The notes: generated by a model not told the origin, from the sequence alone. 64,000 nt of DNA from Chaetomium olivaceum (GCA_039881045.1 JAYWVB010000048.1:62001-126000), one strand, 5' to 3'. Counted from the stretch's first letter, positions 23,582-36,022 are shown. Made by a program: numbers and translations.

Positions 23582-24537
23582 ATGGACTTCTCCGACTCCT
23601 TGTACGTTTCCTCAAGAGCTACCTAGCTGGTCATTGCCTCCAAGACCTCCCGCCAATGGCGCCTATGACGGGGAACTCTGCCTCACTGAGAGCTGAATCC
23701 CCCACCTGCGCGCGCCCCGCTGCTTTGCTCGAGCTCTGGCGCAGGGGCCCGTCCGTCCTACTCTAAGGTCGCGATGCAGAGCCGCGATGCGCGCGGCGGC
23801 GGGTGCGGGTTTAGGTGTAGGGCGCTTTGGTTGGGGGTGGTCCGAGGGATGATGACTTTCCGCTTTTACGGCGCTGATGGGCTAACTGTTTGTGATGTGT
23901 GTAGTCGCATTGTCAACCTCGTCGTCGCCGTGGCGATGATCCTTGGAGGCATCGCGCAGTTCTTTCCCATCGGATTGTACGTTCGCCTCTGCTGGGGATG
24001 GAGATTAATGGGCGCGGCGGATGCTGACGGACGTGGGATTATAGCCAGTCATCGATTGTTGGTATCTACGTGATCATGTTTGGGTTGGGTAAGTCTTGCC
24101 TCTTGCTCTAACTGCCTACAGAGGGGCGATGAAGGGTTGGATGCTAATGTATTATGACAGCAACTGGTCTGCTCGGTACGATGCCTCCGAACACACCCAC
24201 AAGTCGACGGAGCCGAGGACTAACGTTTCGGTGTAGAGTTTCAGATCCCCCCTCAGGTCAGCCGCTACGCCTCGTTCCTGTTCTCTTTTCTCGGCCGTGG
24301 TATCTGTATGTTTCCCCCTACCCTTCCGCCCGTTGAGAGCTCAGACTGACCGTGTTGTGTTCAGTCTACATCTTTGTCGGCACCATTCTGTTCCGTGATC
24401 ACTGGACCCGGATCGCTCCCGGCTCTGTCATCGCCCTGGTCGGTATCGCATACGTCGCCCTCGAGTTCATCCCGTCCATTGAGCCTCCGGCAAACATGCG
24501 TGAGGCAGACGCCGGCTGGGGCTCTGAGCAGGTTTAA
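23582..24537 (+). CDS. TVP15: Golgi membrane protein Tvp15 (COPI-associated family)
   Basis: Six small exons: 23582-23601, 23905-23976, 24045-24088, 24161-24175, 24237-24305 and 24365-24537. They sum to 130 residues, and exon 4 is only 15 nt. Four hydrophobic helices are visible: IVNLVVAVAMILGGIAQFF, SIVGIYVIMFGLATGLL, RYASFLFSFLGRGIFYIFVG and PGSVIALVGIAYVALEFIP. The end EPPANMREA matches the family end (EEPANFR in yeast). Tvp15 is an integral membrane protein of late Golgi vesicles, possibly involved in vesicle traffic; its biochemical role is unknown. The high intron density for such a short gene explains why no long open frame is seen. Confidence 0.88.
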
Positions 24538-25092
24538 AACCCGCGACTTGCGGGGTGGCCTCCTCTAATACCGCGCGTATAGGCTCTTAGCGAGTCTCCG
24601 TGTGTCGGGAATGCGAGCGAAGATGATCTGTGGGAAGAGACCGTCGTGTGATGCAAAATAGCTAGGGGAGCTATAGTTGCATGGGAACCGAAGGAAACTT
24701 GGGAGAATCTCAGAGAACGTGGGGTATTTGACGAAGGGCTACATCGGGAGAGTGTTAGGCGGGGAGCATGGGTCAATTCAGGGGTTGATCTAAGTTGTTG
24801 TACGAATATGATATGAGTTCATGTGAGGGTATCGGCGGTTCAGGGGCTTGTTTCCGCTACTCGGTTCAGAAGGGGTTGAAGCAGGGTTAGGGTATCGATA
24901 AGTCCCTCCAGCTTCCTTATCACAACCACGACGAGGGGCAGCCCATAAAATTTCGAGATTGGTCGTCAAGGTCCCCGCAATCACCGGCCTCGGCGAAGCA
25001 AAGCTTGCAATCCTCCGCATTTGGACGAAATTGAAGACATTCGAAGCCGGTCATATACATATCGAGGACTTCGTACTTCAGCAAATCACACA
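24538..25092. other. Intergenic between TVP15 and BCP1
   Basis: About 550 bases of 3' flank and promoter. No gene seen. Confidence 0.6.
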
Positions 25093-26028
25093 ATGGGAAA
25101 GAAGCGCTCAAGAGACGCCGAAGGGCAGGGGGACATCGACATGGCCGACCCCGCCGTCACCAAGCGCGATGATGATGACAGCTCGGACGACGAAGTGAGG
25201 CGCATTTCACATAATCCATTAGTTTTCCGACTAACGCCATCTGCGGCATCGTAGGACATGGACATTGTCAACGTAGACTTCGAGCTCTTCAACTACGACT
25301 CGCAAATTGACTTCCACGGCGTCAAGACCCTCCTCCGGCAGCTCTTCGACACGGACGCCCAACTCTTCGACCTCTCCGCGCTCAGCGACCTCATCGTCGA
25401 GCAAAACACAATCGGCTCGACTTGCAAAGTCGACGACAAGGCCAACGACGCCTACGCCTTCCTCACCGTGCTCAACCTGCAGGAGCACCGCACGAAGCAA
25501 CCCATTGCGCAGCTGATTGAGTACCTAACGGAGCGCGCCAAGAGCAACGACAGCCTAGCGGGGGTCGTGCCGGAGTTGCTGGCCTCGGGCAAGCACGTGG
25601 GGCTGGTGCTGGCGGAGCGGCTGCTCAACATGCCGGCCGAGGTGATCCCTCCCATGTGGACGTGTCTGATCGACGAGATCGAGGCGGCCGTGGAGGACAA
25701 GGAGCCGTACGAGTTCTCGCACTACCTAGTCGTGTCGCGCACGTACCGCGAGGTGGCGTCCAGTCTGGACCAGAGCGAGCGCAAGCAGAAGAAGGCGCGC
25801 GAGGAGGCCGAGCTGCAGTTTTTCCACCCGGAGGACGACGAGATGCGCAAGCACGCGGCCACGTCCGGGGCGTACGACTTCACCAAGGAGGGCGAGGCCG
25901 TCGCGGACAGCAAGAGGGCGTTCCAGGAGATGGGGATCAAGCCGTGCGGGTTCATGATGCTGATCGAGGCGAGCAAGTTCCATGGCGCCGTCCAGGCGAC
26001 CGCCGAGTATATTGGCACAGCGACATAG
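25093..26028 (+). CDS. BCP1: Bcp1 / BCCIP family protein
   Basis: Two exons, 25093-25194 and 25255-26028, giving 291 residues. The N-terminal 35 residues carry a basic nuclear-localisation-like patch (MGKKRSRDAEG) and an acidic cluster. The BCCIP core runs from VDFELFNYDSQIDFHGVK through LLNMPAEVIPPMWTCL to SHYLVVSRTY and ends with a partly hydrophobic tail. Yeast Bcp1 is a nuclear protein that acts as a chaperone for ribosomal protein uL14 and is needed for nuclear export of the lipid kinase Mss4. The gene is tail-to-tail with chorismate mutase, with only 55 bases between the stop codons. Confidence 0.93.
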
Positions 26029-26083
26029 GAGACTTGCTTGAGGGCGAAAGAATGGGCAAACAAAAAAACAAATCAAGGCATTC

Positions 26084-26977
26084 TTATTCCACCGGCTCCA
26101 ACCTCTGCATCAAGTACTCGACCTCGACCTCCTTTGTCAGAGGGATGACAAAATCCTCATACATAGACACGACAGCGTCCACGTTGATCTTGCTCTGATC
26201 CCACCCATTGGGCCCCAACGAAGGGTCGGTACCGTACGTTTGCGCCTTGAGCTTTAGCCTCTCCAGCACCTTCTTCTCGACTGCCTTGTTCGTGATGGCC
26301 TCCCCAATGGCCTCCCTGTCGGCAGCGCGGATGAGGCGGGTGAACTTGTCCGCCTCGGACTGGAACTTGGACTCGGCCACGAACTTGCCAAAGTGAATCC
26401 GCCTCGACAGGGCTTGCAAGCAGGCGATGTCGCACGTGGCCGACGACCCGTAATTTTCTTGCGAGACGCCCCTGTCCCCGTGCCCAAAGTCCGGGCACAC
26501 CTTGGGCAGGAACTTTTCAATGTAGAACTTCTTGATTTTGTCATTGACGTCGACGTCGTTGGGGTACAAGATGCGGGGGTAGTCGAGCGAGTCCAAGATC
26601 GGCTTCTGCACAGCGTCCGGGAAGAAGGGGACCTCGTCCGGGGACTCGTAGCGGCGAATCAACGACTGCAGCCTCTCCTGCTCCGCCAGGTACCAGTCCA
26701 TGAAGCTTAGGCTGCTGTTGGGTATCTGGACGGCGCCGGGGGTGTAGATGTTTGGGTTGAGAGGGAACTGCACGCGCTCGATCAGGTGGAAGGTGATTGT
26801 GTCCTCCAACCGGCTGACGACATGTGTGAGCATCCGGGCAACCCTCACTATCGAAGGAGCGGGGCGGAAGGAGGGAGGTGGTGGCGGATGTCTCGACTGA
26901 ACTTACATCAACTGGAAGCGGATGCGTGACAGGTCAAGAGCCTTGGAAGACTCGGAGAGGTCTATTAACGAGTCCAT
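26084..26977 (-). CDS. ARO7: Chorismate mutase
   Basis: Two exons, 26977-26907 and 26813-26084, giving 266 residues (yeast Aro7 256). The eukaryotic all-helical AroQ fold is recognisable throughout: RLEDTITFHLIERVQFPLN, a YESPDEVPFFPD loop, KKFYIEKFLPKVCP, SRRIHFGKFVAESKF and a C-terminal TKEVEVEYLMQRLE. The enzyme converts chorismate to prephenate, the first step towards tyrosine and phenylalanine. The yeast enzyme is inhibited by tyrosine and activated by tryptophan, and the segments forming that site are kept. Intron 1 (93 bp) falls after codon 23. It is expected in the cytosol. Confidence 0.96.
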
Positions 26978-27629
26978 GGCGGCGCTGGTTTATTAGAAAA
27001 TAGTCTTCGACGTTGTTTTCGAAGTTGGGAAGAAAAGAAAAGTCGGTGTTGACTTTGCGGTAACGACTGTCTCATATTTTTGAACGCTTGTTAGGCCCAG
27101 GGTCCGAATCGGAGCAGCCCACTTAGTGTAGAAACACACTGATGTGTGTGACGCACCGATCAGTTTTTTGGGGCCTTGGCATGCCATCCCATCTGGCAGC
27201 CACGCAGGCAAATGTTACCCCCCTGTTGCCCTTGTTGCGGTCCACCTTGGCACGCTGAGGCACGCAAAGCTGGAACACTGGATGCCCCGGTTCGGGGGTG
27301 TCCGGCAAGCCCACAAGCCCACCGAGCCCACCCACCCACCAAGCAACCTTCTCGCCGCATAGATTGCCGGTCTAACAATTTTGTGCTGCATCCATGAATG
27401 ACACCCACCGTTGTCCTCGAGGGGCATTTTGCTCCAATCACCTCACAATTCCTTAGCTATCGACAACGACACGAGACCTTCGAAGCACCAATTTATCTCG
27501 AATTTCTCGCAACATTTATCAAGATTACTGCCCTATAGCTCCTCGTAGGTTCTGGGTTGCGAAACCGCGCTCCAGACAGATTGAATTTGGGCGGGCCGAA
27601 GGGGGGGCAAAGTTTTACGGCGTCGACGG
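26978..27629. other. Divergent promoter region between ARO7 and MDV1
   Basis: No gene seen. Several overlapping open frames on both strands around 27123-27441 lack coding character. Confidence 0.55.
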
Positions 27630-29866
27630 ATGGACGACCCGGGGCACGACAATGACTTTCCGGACCTGTCGTCCTTTGACGACGAGTCGTCGGTGATATC
27701 TGTGAGCAAGATACCCTCAGTCCCCGCGCCGTTGCGGTTGGGAGGCAGTTGGGACGCAACGGAAGGTGGTTTTTGGAAGGGAAAACAACATGCCACGTAT
27801 GCGATGGGTACTGACACACACTCCCACGGCAGACGCGAGGGCTCGAAGCATTCGGCCGCAAAGTCACCACCACAGCCGCTCATCTCATAGCCCCGCGATC
27901 CGATCCTGCTTCAAATCCGACGTACCAAACCGCCATGACCGAGGTACACCGGCAGCTGCGCAGGCCGGGACTGCAGCGGAGCATGTTCTCCATGGCCCGC
28001 ACGACGCCGACGGACATGGTCCGGTCGCGCCTCTCGGCCAAGGAGATCCAGTCCCGGGCGCTGGCGTACGTGCCGGATGAGCTGCTGCAAAACATTCCCG
28101 ACGGTGATAGCTCCTACTCCCTGTTTCAGGGGTTCCAGGCTAGCTTTCCGGACTTCACTGAGGAAGGTAAAAAACACAGGCGGCGGGTTTCGCGGGGTAG
28201 AAAACTGCTCGACGAAGGCCCAACGGAGCCCGATGGGACTCCTGAGTCGGTCCAGAAGCTCAAGAAGGAGAAGGCGTCCATGATGCACCAATTCGAGATG
28301 CTTGGTATCCGCAAGAACATGGCGAGCAGCGAGATCCGCGAGATCGATGCCAAGATAGAAAACTTGGCCGGTATGCGCCGGATTATTCTGGAGAGGCTGG
28401 CGACTCTGGAGCAGGACGAGGCGATATTGGAGCATGACAGTCAGTGAACCCCTGCTTTTCTCAGCGCCTCCACACCCCTTGTGGTACTAACTGTTACCAG
28501 TTGTCGATGTTGAGGGCAGGCTAGAAGAAGCGCAGGAGATGGTGATCGAGGCCGGGGAGCTGGGGTTGCAGACGCCTGCAAAGTCAGAAGACGGTGGGGC
28601 ATCAGAAAAAGGCGACACGCCTGGGTTCATGTCCCAGTCCGTCTACGAGAAGCTGCCCTCAGCAGGCGGCGCTCCGTCCAAGAAGAAGCCGCGCAGCATC
28701 CGGCGGAAAACTATGCCGATCCTCCACGAGCACTTCGAGCCGGGTACCATGATTCGCTCGATGCGTGCACACCAGGATAGCATCACGGCCCTTGACTTCG
28801 ACGCACCATTCGGCTTGATGGTCTCGGCCGCGATGGACGACTCCGTCCGAGTTTTCGATCTCAACGCGGGGCGGTGCATCGGCGTCCTGGAAGGCCACAC
28901 GGCTTCGGTCCGCACGCTCCAGGTTGAAGATAACTTCCTCGCCACGGGCTCTATGGATGCCACGATTCGGCTGTGGGATCTTAGCAAGGCCCACTACGAC
29001 CCGCAAGGCAGCCAGTTCGGAAAGGAGGAGGATGACGAAGACGCCATCGCCTTCGACAACCCCGACGACCAGCCTGTTGACCCGCCCGCCGGTAGCATGT
29101 CTGACTGTCCGCTGTTTACTCTGGAGGCGCACTTGGACGAGATTACAGCACTGAACTTCCGTGGTAATGTGCTCGTTTCTGGGTCGGCCGATAAGACGCT
29201 GCGGCAGTGGGACTTGGAGAAGGGGCGGTGTGTGCAAACGCTGGATGTGATGTGGGCCGCCGCGCAAGCCTCGGCGATGTCAACAAGCGACAGTACCTGG
29301 CGACAGACCTCCCGAGCACCGGACATGGCCGCTGATTTCGTCGGTGCGCTGCAGGTGTTCGAATCGGCGCTGGCGTGCGGCACGGCTGATGGCATGGTCA
29401 GGCTATGGGATCTGCGCAGTGGGCAGGTCTCCCGTAGCCTCGTAGGTCACACAGGGCCGGTGACATGTCTCCAGTTTGACGACGTGCATTTGGTGACGGG
29501 TAGCTTAGACAGAAGCATACGGGTATGCTACATTCCCCCTTTCCGTCCACCACCTTCACCTCCCCCTTGTGGTGTGAAACTAACCGTAACCACAGATATG
29601 GGACTTGCGCACCGGGTCAATCCACGATGCCTTTGCCTATGACAACCCCATTACGAGCATGATGTTTGACACCCGCCGCGGTGTGCCGCCGGCGAGGACG
29701 TGGTCAAGGTGTACGACAAGGTCGAGGGGCGGCACTGGGACTGCGGGGCGGGCGCGGCCGAGGCCGAGCAAGAACGGGTACCCGCCGTGGTGGAACGTGT
29801 GCGCATTCGCGATGGTTACATGGTCGGGGCCGCCGGGACGGTATAGTCGGGGTCTGGACCTGCTGA
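27630..29866 (+). CDS. MDV1: Mitochondrial division WD40 protein Mdv1/Caf4 type, two frameshifts in last exon
   Basis: Four exons: 27630-27701, 27833-28439, 28501-29522 and 29596-29866. Exon 1 joins as SVISTRGLEAFGRKVTTTA, matching filamentous-fungal Mdv1. The N-terminal extension (SYSLFQGFQASFP) binds Fis1 in the family. A coiled coil lies around residues 165-240 (REIDAKIENLAGMRRIILER), and a WD40 propeller follows with repeats such as GVLEGHTASVRTLQV and SLVGHTGPVTCLQF. It is the adaptor linking the outer-membrane protein Fis1 to dynamin Dnm1 in fission. In exon 4 the frame breaks near 29680 and at GGGG 29826-29829. One added base at each restores AAGEDVVKVYDKVEGR and RRDGIVGVWTC and gives 657 residues. 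Confidence 0.88.
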
Positions 29867-30753
29867 CCGACGCCACGCGCCTGGAAGTTCTGTTCTGTAT
29901 AGTATGTATGTACATACATAGTCGAGTACGGATATCTATCCGGAAGACTGAGCGAGCTGAGGTGTTTGGGATCTACGGTAAAGAGCTGAAAAAACTGTCA
30001 CGAAGTCGCCATCCAGGTCAAGTCTGGTTCGTCCCGATGCCGGACTGTCGTGTGACACTGCGTCCCATTTGACGGCTGCTATTGGGACCAATGGGAGGCG
30101 AGCTTGGTCCCGAAAGGGCAATCGGCGGTGGAATCTATCACGGCCGTTGACACGAACACCATGCCATTTTGTCTTGGGACAGCCGCCTTTTGGAAATTGT
30201 GGAGGAAAGGCCTACCTGTCCTCACCGGAGCTGTCAATTCCTCCCCTAACATGCCTCCCAAAGAAGACCATTGCAGCCCAGCGAGTTACCACTAGGTTAT
30301 CTATTTAAAAAGAGGTGAAGGGGCAGCTAACGTATGTATATACAACGGATTTAAGGTAACTGCGTACGTACTCCTTCGCACGAGGTCCGAGTCCATACAA
30401 GAGTTGTGGTAACTGTATCTCGGGTAACTACCCTACGCTTACCACCGACCTAGGTACCTACCAGTATGTGAGACCGTTCCTTCCAGAAAGGGGTCAACGA
30501 AGATCTTGGCTGCACCTGCCTCCAAGCGCCTGACAAAATGAATACCCGCGGACCCGACTTCCGTTCTCAAGTCAAGTCCTGAGTAAGGTCCGGGATCCTG
30601 CCCTCTTCTTCCAACGCACTCGAGAACCCTTCGTTCAAGTAACTCCACGACATACCTTAACTGCCAACTCTCAGAAGTGTTGCTACTTCCGTCACGAAAT
30701 CTGCCTGCCAACTCGATCCCTTACAGGTAGTGTCAGTCACGGTCACACCAAAA
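29867..30753. other. Intergenic between MDV1 and the next unknown gene
   Basis: No gene seen. TACCT-type short repeats occur near 30450. A 15-codon open frame starting at 30538 precedes the next gene and could be a uORF. Confidence 0.5.
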
Positions 30754-32123
30754 ATGATACTCGAAAAAGGACAGGACTGGCAGGAGTTGCCTACGCCCGC
30801 TACGGAGAACAAGCCACTACGAACCTATTCACAAAAGGGGAAGAGTAACCGACCTACGTCGCTTCTATCACTTCCTCCCCTCAAACCGACGCCCAAGAAA
30901 TTCACTCATACCAAAACCGGTGTCCGACTCGAGAGATTCCACACCGACAACGCAAATGTACATAGAGAAGCGTTTGGCCACTACGGTGTTGATGATGTCG
31001 ATGAGCTTGCGCTTGAGGATCTTGGAGAAACTAGTTACGTAGAGTATGGAGATCACAGTATGTTTCTCAACTCGAGTGGCTGTCAGACCATCAGTAACCT
31101 CGTTCTGACTCGATTTTAGTCACTTCACCTTCATCACCCACCAGAAACTTGCAAGTCTCGCCACACCCAGGACCGATCGAGGAAGATGGAGACGAGCCCA
31201 TGATCCTCTCGAAGCGACCTCCGGGCTGCAACACCAAACACGATAGACGCACGGGAAATGGAATGAGAAGCCTCCGACGTCGCCCACACCTCATGTTCAA
31301 CAAGACGGAAGCCAAAGGCTACAAGCAGCTGAATCTGAATGACGAACCAGACGCTGCCAAGTCGGTGCCGACCCCCCGCCTCAAGTACAGATTTGGGGAC
31401 GGTTTCTCAGGTCGTGAAGCAAAACCGAATGGTTCGAATCTCCTGACCCGCAGCGGGAAGCAGTCTATTACTAGTCCCCATGTGGGCATCCTCGATCTGA
31501 CGCAGTCAACGACACAAACACCTGGGCGAAAGAGAAAGTCCCAAGTGGCAACCCCCGATGACAACTCCTTCATCTCTACCTCGAAAAAGAAGAGTCGCGG
31601 TCCCTTGCAGCCGAAAGACCCGAACTGGCAAACGAAGCCCAACCCAATGACCCCAGCCACGGTGAAGAGGACCACTCCCTCGCGTAATGAAGCTGGTAAG
31701 GCTGGAGAGGCGTCTTTGGCTCCTGAGCCGCAACCTAAGCAACCCGAGGGAAATGGACACATCATGCAGCCCCAAGTTCAAGTCACCGCCCCAAAGGACA
31801 GTCGGTTCCATTTAGATATCCCACCCTGGAACCCCGCGATTAACCGCGATGACAAGACGACCGGGAAAGACACGTCGGACAATGGTGATGATGATGAGGT
31901 AGACTTGCTCATTGTGCCGGATACCTGCACTACCAGTCTCATCCTACCTGGAGACGAGTCGACGCCGGAGGAAGAGAGTTGCGAAACGCACATCTCGGAA
32001 ACCCCCACACGCCCTGTTTGGACGAGAGCGAGGTCGGTTTCTCTCCAATCGCCACCTCAGCGAGATGTTGCTGGTGAACAGCCGCCGTCAGGAAGGCAGT
32101 TCCGAAGGGTTAAAACCCTGTAA
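30754..32123 (+). CDS. Uncharacterised disordered protein
   Basis: Two exons, 30754-31057 and 31120-32123, give 435 residues; the intron has GTATGT and TTTTAG ends. I recognise no domain. The sequence is rich in Pro, Ser, Thr, Lys and Arg and looks mostly disordered, with basic patches (GMRSLRRRPHLMF, PGRKRKSQVA) suggesting a nuclear protein. A short acidic segment (NGDDDEVDLLIVPD) precedes a Thr/Pro-rich end. Acidic plus hydrophobic DLLIVPD could be a SUMO-interacting type motif, but this is a guess. The start is the first in-frame ATG; earlier exons cannot be excluded because TTACAG just upstream could be an acceptor. Confidence 0.65.
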
Positions 32124-32487
32124 GTTGTTAAGGTTTTGAGGTTCTGAGTTCCAGGTTGCGAGTTCGTGGCCTGGCGAAGCTAGCGTGCTAGATATAACGT
32201 TGAATCTTGGCTGGTGAAATCGACGATTGACTGTCAATATGTAACAAGACTGACTAGCTTACACCGTTATAAAGGAGCTGGGGCTGGAGGGTGGTTGATA
32301 ATGAAGCTATTTTGTTAATTACTCTTATCTCAATTGTTAAACAGCAGCAGTAAATCAAGCCCAGGTCCATACCACAAAAACTGTCACATTCAAACGAAAC
32401 AAAACGTGAATTTCCGTCCCAACGCCAGACCCCAAAGCCTCTTTATACTATGCAGTTTGATCAGCTCACAACCCCTCATTCCCCCTT
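32124..32487. other. Convergent intergenic region
   Basis: About 360 AT-rich bases forming the shared 3' flank of the unknown gene (+) and BUB3 (-). No gene seen. Confidence 0.6.
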
Positions 32488-33731
32488 TTACTTAGCCCCC
32501 TTCCCCTTAGCCTCCGTCTCTCCCAGCTCCCTGATGAAGATCTTCGTCCTGCCCTCCCCACTGTAATCCTCCATACCGGTCTCAAACCCAGGACACACCG
32601 CAATAGCCAGGAAGCGACCATCACCGGAGAAGGACAGCGCGGCAACACTCTCGGGAAACTTCTGATACTGGCGCATGCGGCGCTTGGCCTCGGCGTCCCA
32701 CAGCGCGACGGTGCCGTCGCCGCCGCCGGAGGCGAACGTGCCGTAGACAGGGTGGAAGGCGAGGGCGTTGACGGGGTAGACGATGTCGCCGCCCCCCTCT
32801 TCCTCGGGCGCGGCCTGCCGGTGGCACTTGAAGGCGTACTTGCGCGCCTGCGACTCGGCGCTGTCCTCGAACCATTCCACGGCGACGCGGCCTTCGATGC
32901 TGGAGGTGCTGTAGCCGGCGTCGTTGGGCATGCAGGCTACCGCGCGGGTGAGGAACTTGAGGGAGGATTCGCGTTGCTGCCAGGGCTGTGGGGGGGTGCT
33001 GGAGCCCGAGGACAGCGCGGAGGCGAGGGTGGGCAGGTCGTAGATGTGAACGAGCCGCGCGGTCATGGCGACGACGAGTTTGCTGGGGCTTGCTGCCAGC
33101 GCGTGGGGCTTGCCCGGGAGCGGGATTGTTAGTGGTGGTTGCGAGGCGTTGGTTGTGGAGTGGACTTGAAGCGTGCTGTCCCACGAGGCGGAGATGAGGA
33201 GGGCTAAATGGATGATGGCTGTTAGCTTGGTGCGAAGTCAGAAGGGATGGAGGGGGGAGGGTATGCTTACAGTGCTGGGCGCTGTAGCTGACGCAGCGGA
33301 CGGGCGCGGAGTGCTTGCCGAGAGTTGTTTGCTCGCCAGTCGCGAGATCAATCCTATCCCTTGGTGTCAATCATTGATGCCTTGGTAGCCGGCACGACAG
33401 TGGACACGACAACCCACCTCTTGACCTGGTGGTCCATGCCCGCGAAGAAGGCCTCGTTCTCATCTGCGCCAAAGCAGACATCCAACACGGGCGCACGGTG
33501 CTCGAATGAACCGACCAAGTTGGCCTCCTCGGCGCCATTGGATACCTCGTAAAGGTACACGTTCTTGTCCCATGACGAAGCTAGCAGTCGTCTCGATGAA
33601 CCGGGGGCGAAGACGAGGGCTGAGATGGCGTCTTTGGGCGGTTGCGCCGCTTCGAATTGCGCTGCTATGAGGTACCGTTAGCATTTAGTAATATAACGGA
33701 ATACCATGAGGTTGCGCGTACCTGGCGCCAT
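32488..33731 (-). CDS. BUB3: Spindle checkpoint WD40 protein Bub3
   Basis: Four exons: 33731-33722 (10 nt), 33664-33418, 33353-33271 and 33203-32488, giving 351 residues. The seven-bladed WD40 protein starts PPKDAISALVFAPGSSRRL and contains LLASSWDKNVYLYEV, FFAGMDHQVKRIDLATG and LLISASWDSTLQVH. The Bub3 signature GYSTSSIEGRVAVEWF, then KYAFKCHR, is present and separates it from Rae1/Gle2. Bub3 binds phosphorylated MELT repeats of the kinetochore protein Spc105/Knl1 and recruits Bub1 and BubR1/Mad3. The tiny first exon encodes only MAP plus one base; exon sums are in frame. The GPN2 gene is divergent, 413 bases away. Confidence 0.93.
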
Positions 33732-34144
33732 GTTAGTAGGTTTTCTGGGGAAAGATAATTATAGGACAATTCATTCAAGGTTGATGAGGGGAGCTTCGAC
33801 CAGCTTGAGTTCCATTCCAGCCAATGCAGGAAGCTGGGGCAACACGGCAAGGTAAACAAGGGTCGATATTCTGCCATGATATACCGCTAAATTTCTGCGG
33901 CCTTGGCCCCACTTGAAGCTCGGCGGCGTGGGGTGCATTGCTCTTCCTCTCCCATTCAGCTGAAGTTGGCGGGGCAAGCGGCGCCGATGCATCTGTCTGT
34001 CAAAGGCGTCGAAGGTTCCAGGCCCAGAAAAGCATTGAAGACCCATACCCCAGAAACCCGTGCTCGAATATACAAGTACATACCTGAGGCCGCATGCAAA
34101 ACTAATTCACCATACGATAATCAAAACACCAAATAACAATCAGA
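33732..34144. other. Bidirectional promoter between BUB3 and GPN2
   Basis: 413 bases between two divergent start codons. No other gene seen. Confidence 0.6.
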
Positions 34145-35323
34145 ATGCCGTTTGGACAGCTCGTCATCGGCAGCCCCGGATCGGGCAAGAGTACCTATTG
34201 CGATGGCAGTAAGTCTGGCGCAACGACCTTCCCTTTGACGCTGTTAAACCCGCTGACAGACCTAAGTGCACCAGTTTATGGGCGCCATAGGGCGGCAATG
34301 CTCCGTCGTCAACCTCGACCCCGCGAACGACCATACCAACTATCCCTGCGCGCTCGACATCCGCACCCTCGTCACCCTCGAAGAGATCATGTCAGACGAC
34401 CGGCTCGGGCCTAACGGCGGGATCTTGTACGCGCTGGAGGAGCTAGAGAACAACATTGAATGGTTAGAGGAGGGTTTGAAAGAGCTAGGCGAGGACTACA
34501 TCCTATTCGACTGCCCTGGCCAGGTAGAACTGTACACCCACCACACATCCCTACGCAACATCTTTTACCGGTTACAAAAGCTGGGATACAGAGTATGTCC
34601 CCTCCATCCGCGCTGCCGCTCCATGGGCTCAGCGTCAGTTTGCTAACCCGCTATCAGCTCGTAGCAGTCCACCTCTCCGACTCGTTTTGCCTGACCCAGC
34701 CGTCCCTATACATCTCGAACCTCCTCCTCGCACTGCGCGCCATGCTGCAAATGGACCTCCCACACATCAACGTGCTCACCAAAATCGACAAGGTGTCGGC
34801 GTACGACCCGCTGCCGTTCAGCCTAGACTATTATACCGAAGTGCAGGAGCTGTCGTACCTCATGCCCTCTCTGGAGGCCGAGGCGCCGGCGCTGCGGAGC
34901 GAGAAGTTTGGGCGGCTGAACCAGGCGGTGGCCGAGCTCGTCGAAGGGTTCGGGCTGGTCAGCTTCGAGGTGCTGGCGGTGGAGAACAAGAAGAGTATGA
35001 TGCACCTCTTGCGGGTGATTGACCGAGCCGGGGGGTACGTCTTTGGCGGGGCGGAGGGTACCAACGATAGTATTTGGCGTGTGGCGATGCGGAACGAGGC
35101 GTCGATGATGGACGTGCAGAATATCCAGGAGCGGTGGGTCGATGAGAAAGACTTTTATGACGAGATGGAGCGGAAGGAGGAGGAGGAGCAGGACAAGCTC
35201 CGGCAGGCGCAGGCCGAGGCAGCGGCCGAGTCGTCGGGCGGCGATGCCTTGGGCTCTCTGTCGGGTCTGCCGCAGCTGCCAGCATCTGATAGCGGTATCC
35301 GGGTAGCGCGCAAGAAAAAGTAA
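34145..35323 (+). CDS. GPN2: GPN-loop GTPase 2
   Basis: Three exons, 34145-34208, 34267-34592 and 34658-35323, giving 351 residues. Motifs in order: P-loop VIGSPGSGKST at the N-terminus, NLDPANDH switch region, the diagnostic Gly-Pro-Asn loop in RLGPNGGILYALE, the G3 motif FDCPGQVELYTHH, and G4 VLTKIDKV. The C-terminus is a charged Glu/Gln/Lys helix. GPN GTPases dimerise and act in cytosolic assembly and nuclear import of RNA polymerases II and III; GPN2 is the least studied of the three. The tail faces POP5 with 34 bases between the stop codons. Confidence 0.95.
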
Positions 35324-35357
35324 ACTTAATTCCCACCAACCTGTCCCACTGCACCAT

Positions 35358-36022
35358 TCACCCATCATCGGACAACCCCTGGCCCTCAGCCTCGGACATG
35401 TCCGAATCGACCTGCATCTCCGCCGCCGCCGCCGCCGCCGTAGCGCCCCGAGCCTGGCCTCCATCACTACGCAAGAGAGCGCCCAGGGCATTGGCAGACG
35501 ACGACGAGCCCTTCTTGCCGCCGCCGGTCATCTCGTCTCTGGCGGCGGTGACGAGCAGCCTGGCGCGGCGCACGGCCTCCTCCTCGACCTTGCGGATGGT
35601 GCCGCTGACGCGCACGACGCGGAACACACAGGGGCGGCCGTCGCGCACGGGCACGCGGTTCATGAAGGCCAGCGCCGCCCACACGAGCCGGTAGTGGGCG
35701 CGTGAGACGCGCAGGATGAAGGTGGATGTGGCGGGGGATAGGTATTTTACTGTGGGTTGACATTAGCGGCGTGCGCTGTATGAGAAGTGGGTTGATACTT
35801 TTCTTTACCCTGAAGGCTGCGATCCACGGCACCCGCGCCGCAGTCGCCGAAGAGTGAGGCTACCTCGCTGCGGATGGCTTTGAGCAGCAACTGGGGCCTC
35901 AACTCGTTGGTTGTTGGCTGGTTGTAAAGGAGTAGGTCCGGCACCGAGCCCTTGGCCTGGCCGGGCGGAACATCGGTGTAGATGATGTTTGCCAGGAGGT
36001 AACGGTCTTTAAGGCGCACCAT
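35358..36022 (-). CDS. POP5: RNase P / RNase MRP subunit Pop5
   Basis: Two exons, 36022-35809 and 35749-35358, giving 201 residues. The Pop5 core starts MVRLKDRYLLANIIY and continues through IRSEVASLFGDCGAG, STFILRVSRAHYRLVWAAL and CVFRVVRVSGTIRKVEEEA. Pop5 is a protein subunit shared by the tRNA 5'-processing ribozyme RNase P and by RNase MRP in the nucleus and nucleolus. The C-terminal 50 residues are an extension with a poly-Ala run encoded by a GCC-type triplet repeat (35418-35440) and an acidic end (DSDMSEAEGQGLSDDG), not part of the fold. Confidence 0.93.

Noticed and set aside
32621..33370. 249-codon minus-strand open frame
   Set aside because: Runs through BUB3 introns in a wrong frame; Arg/His/Pro-rich without domain, while the spliced BUB3 frame is certain.
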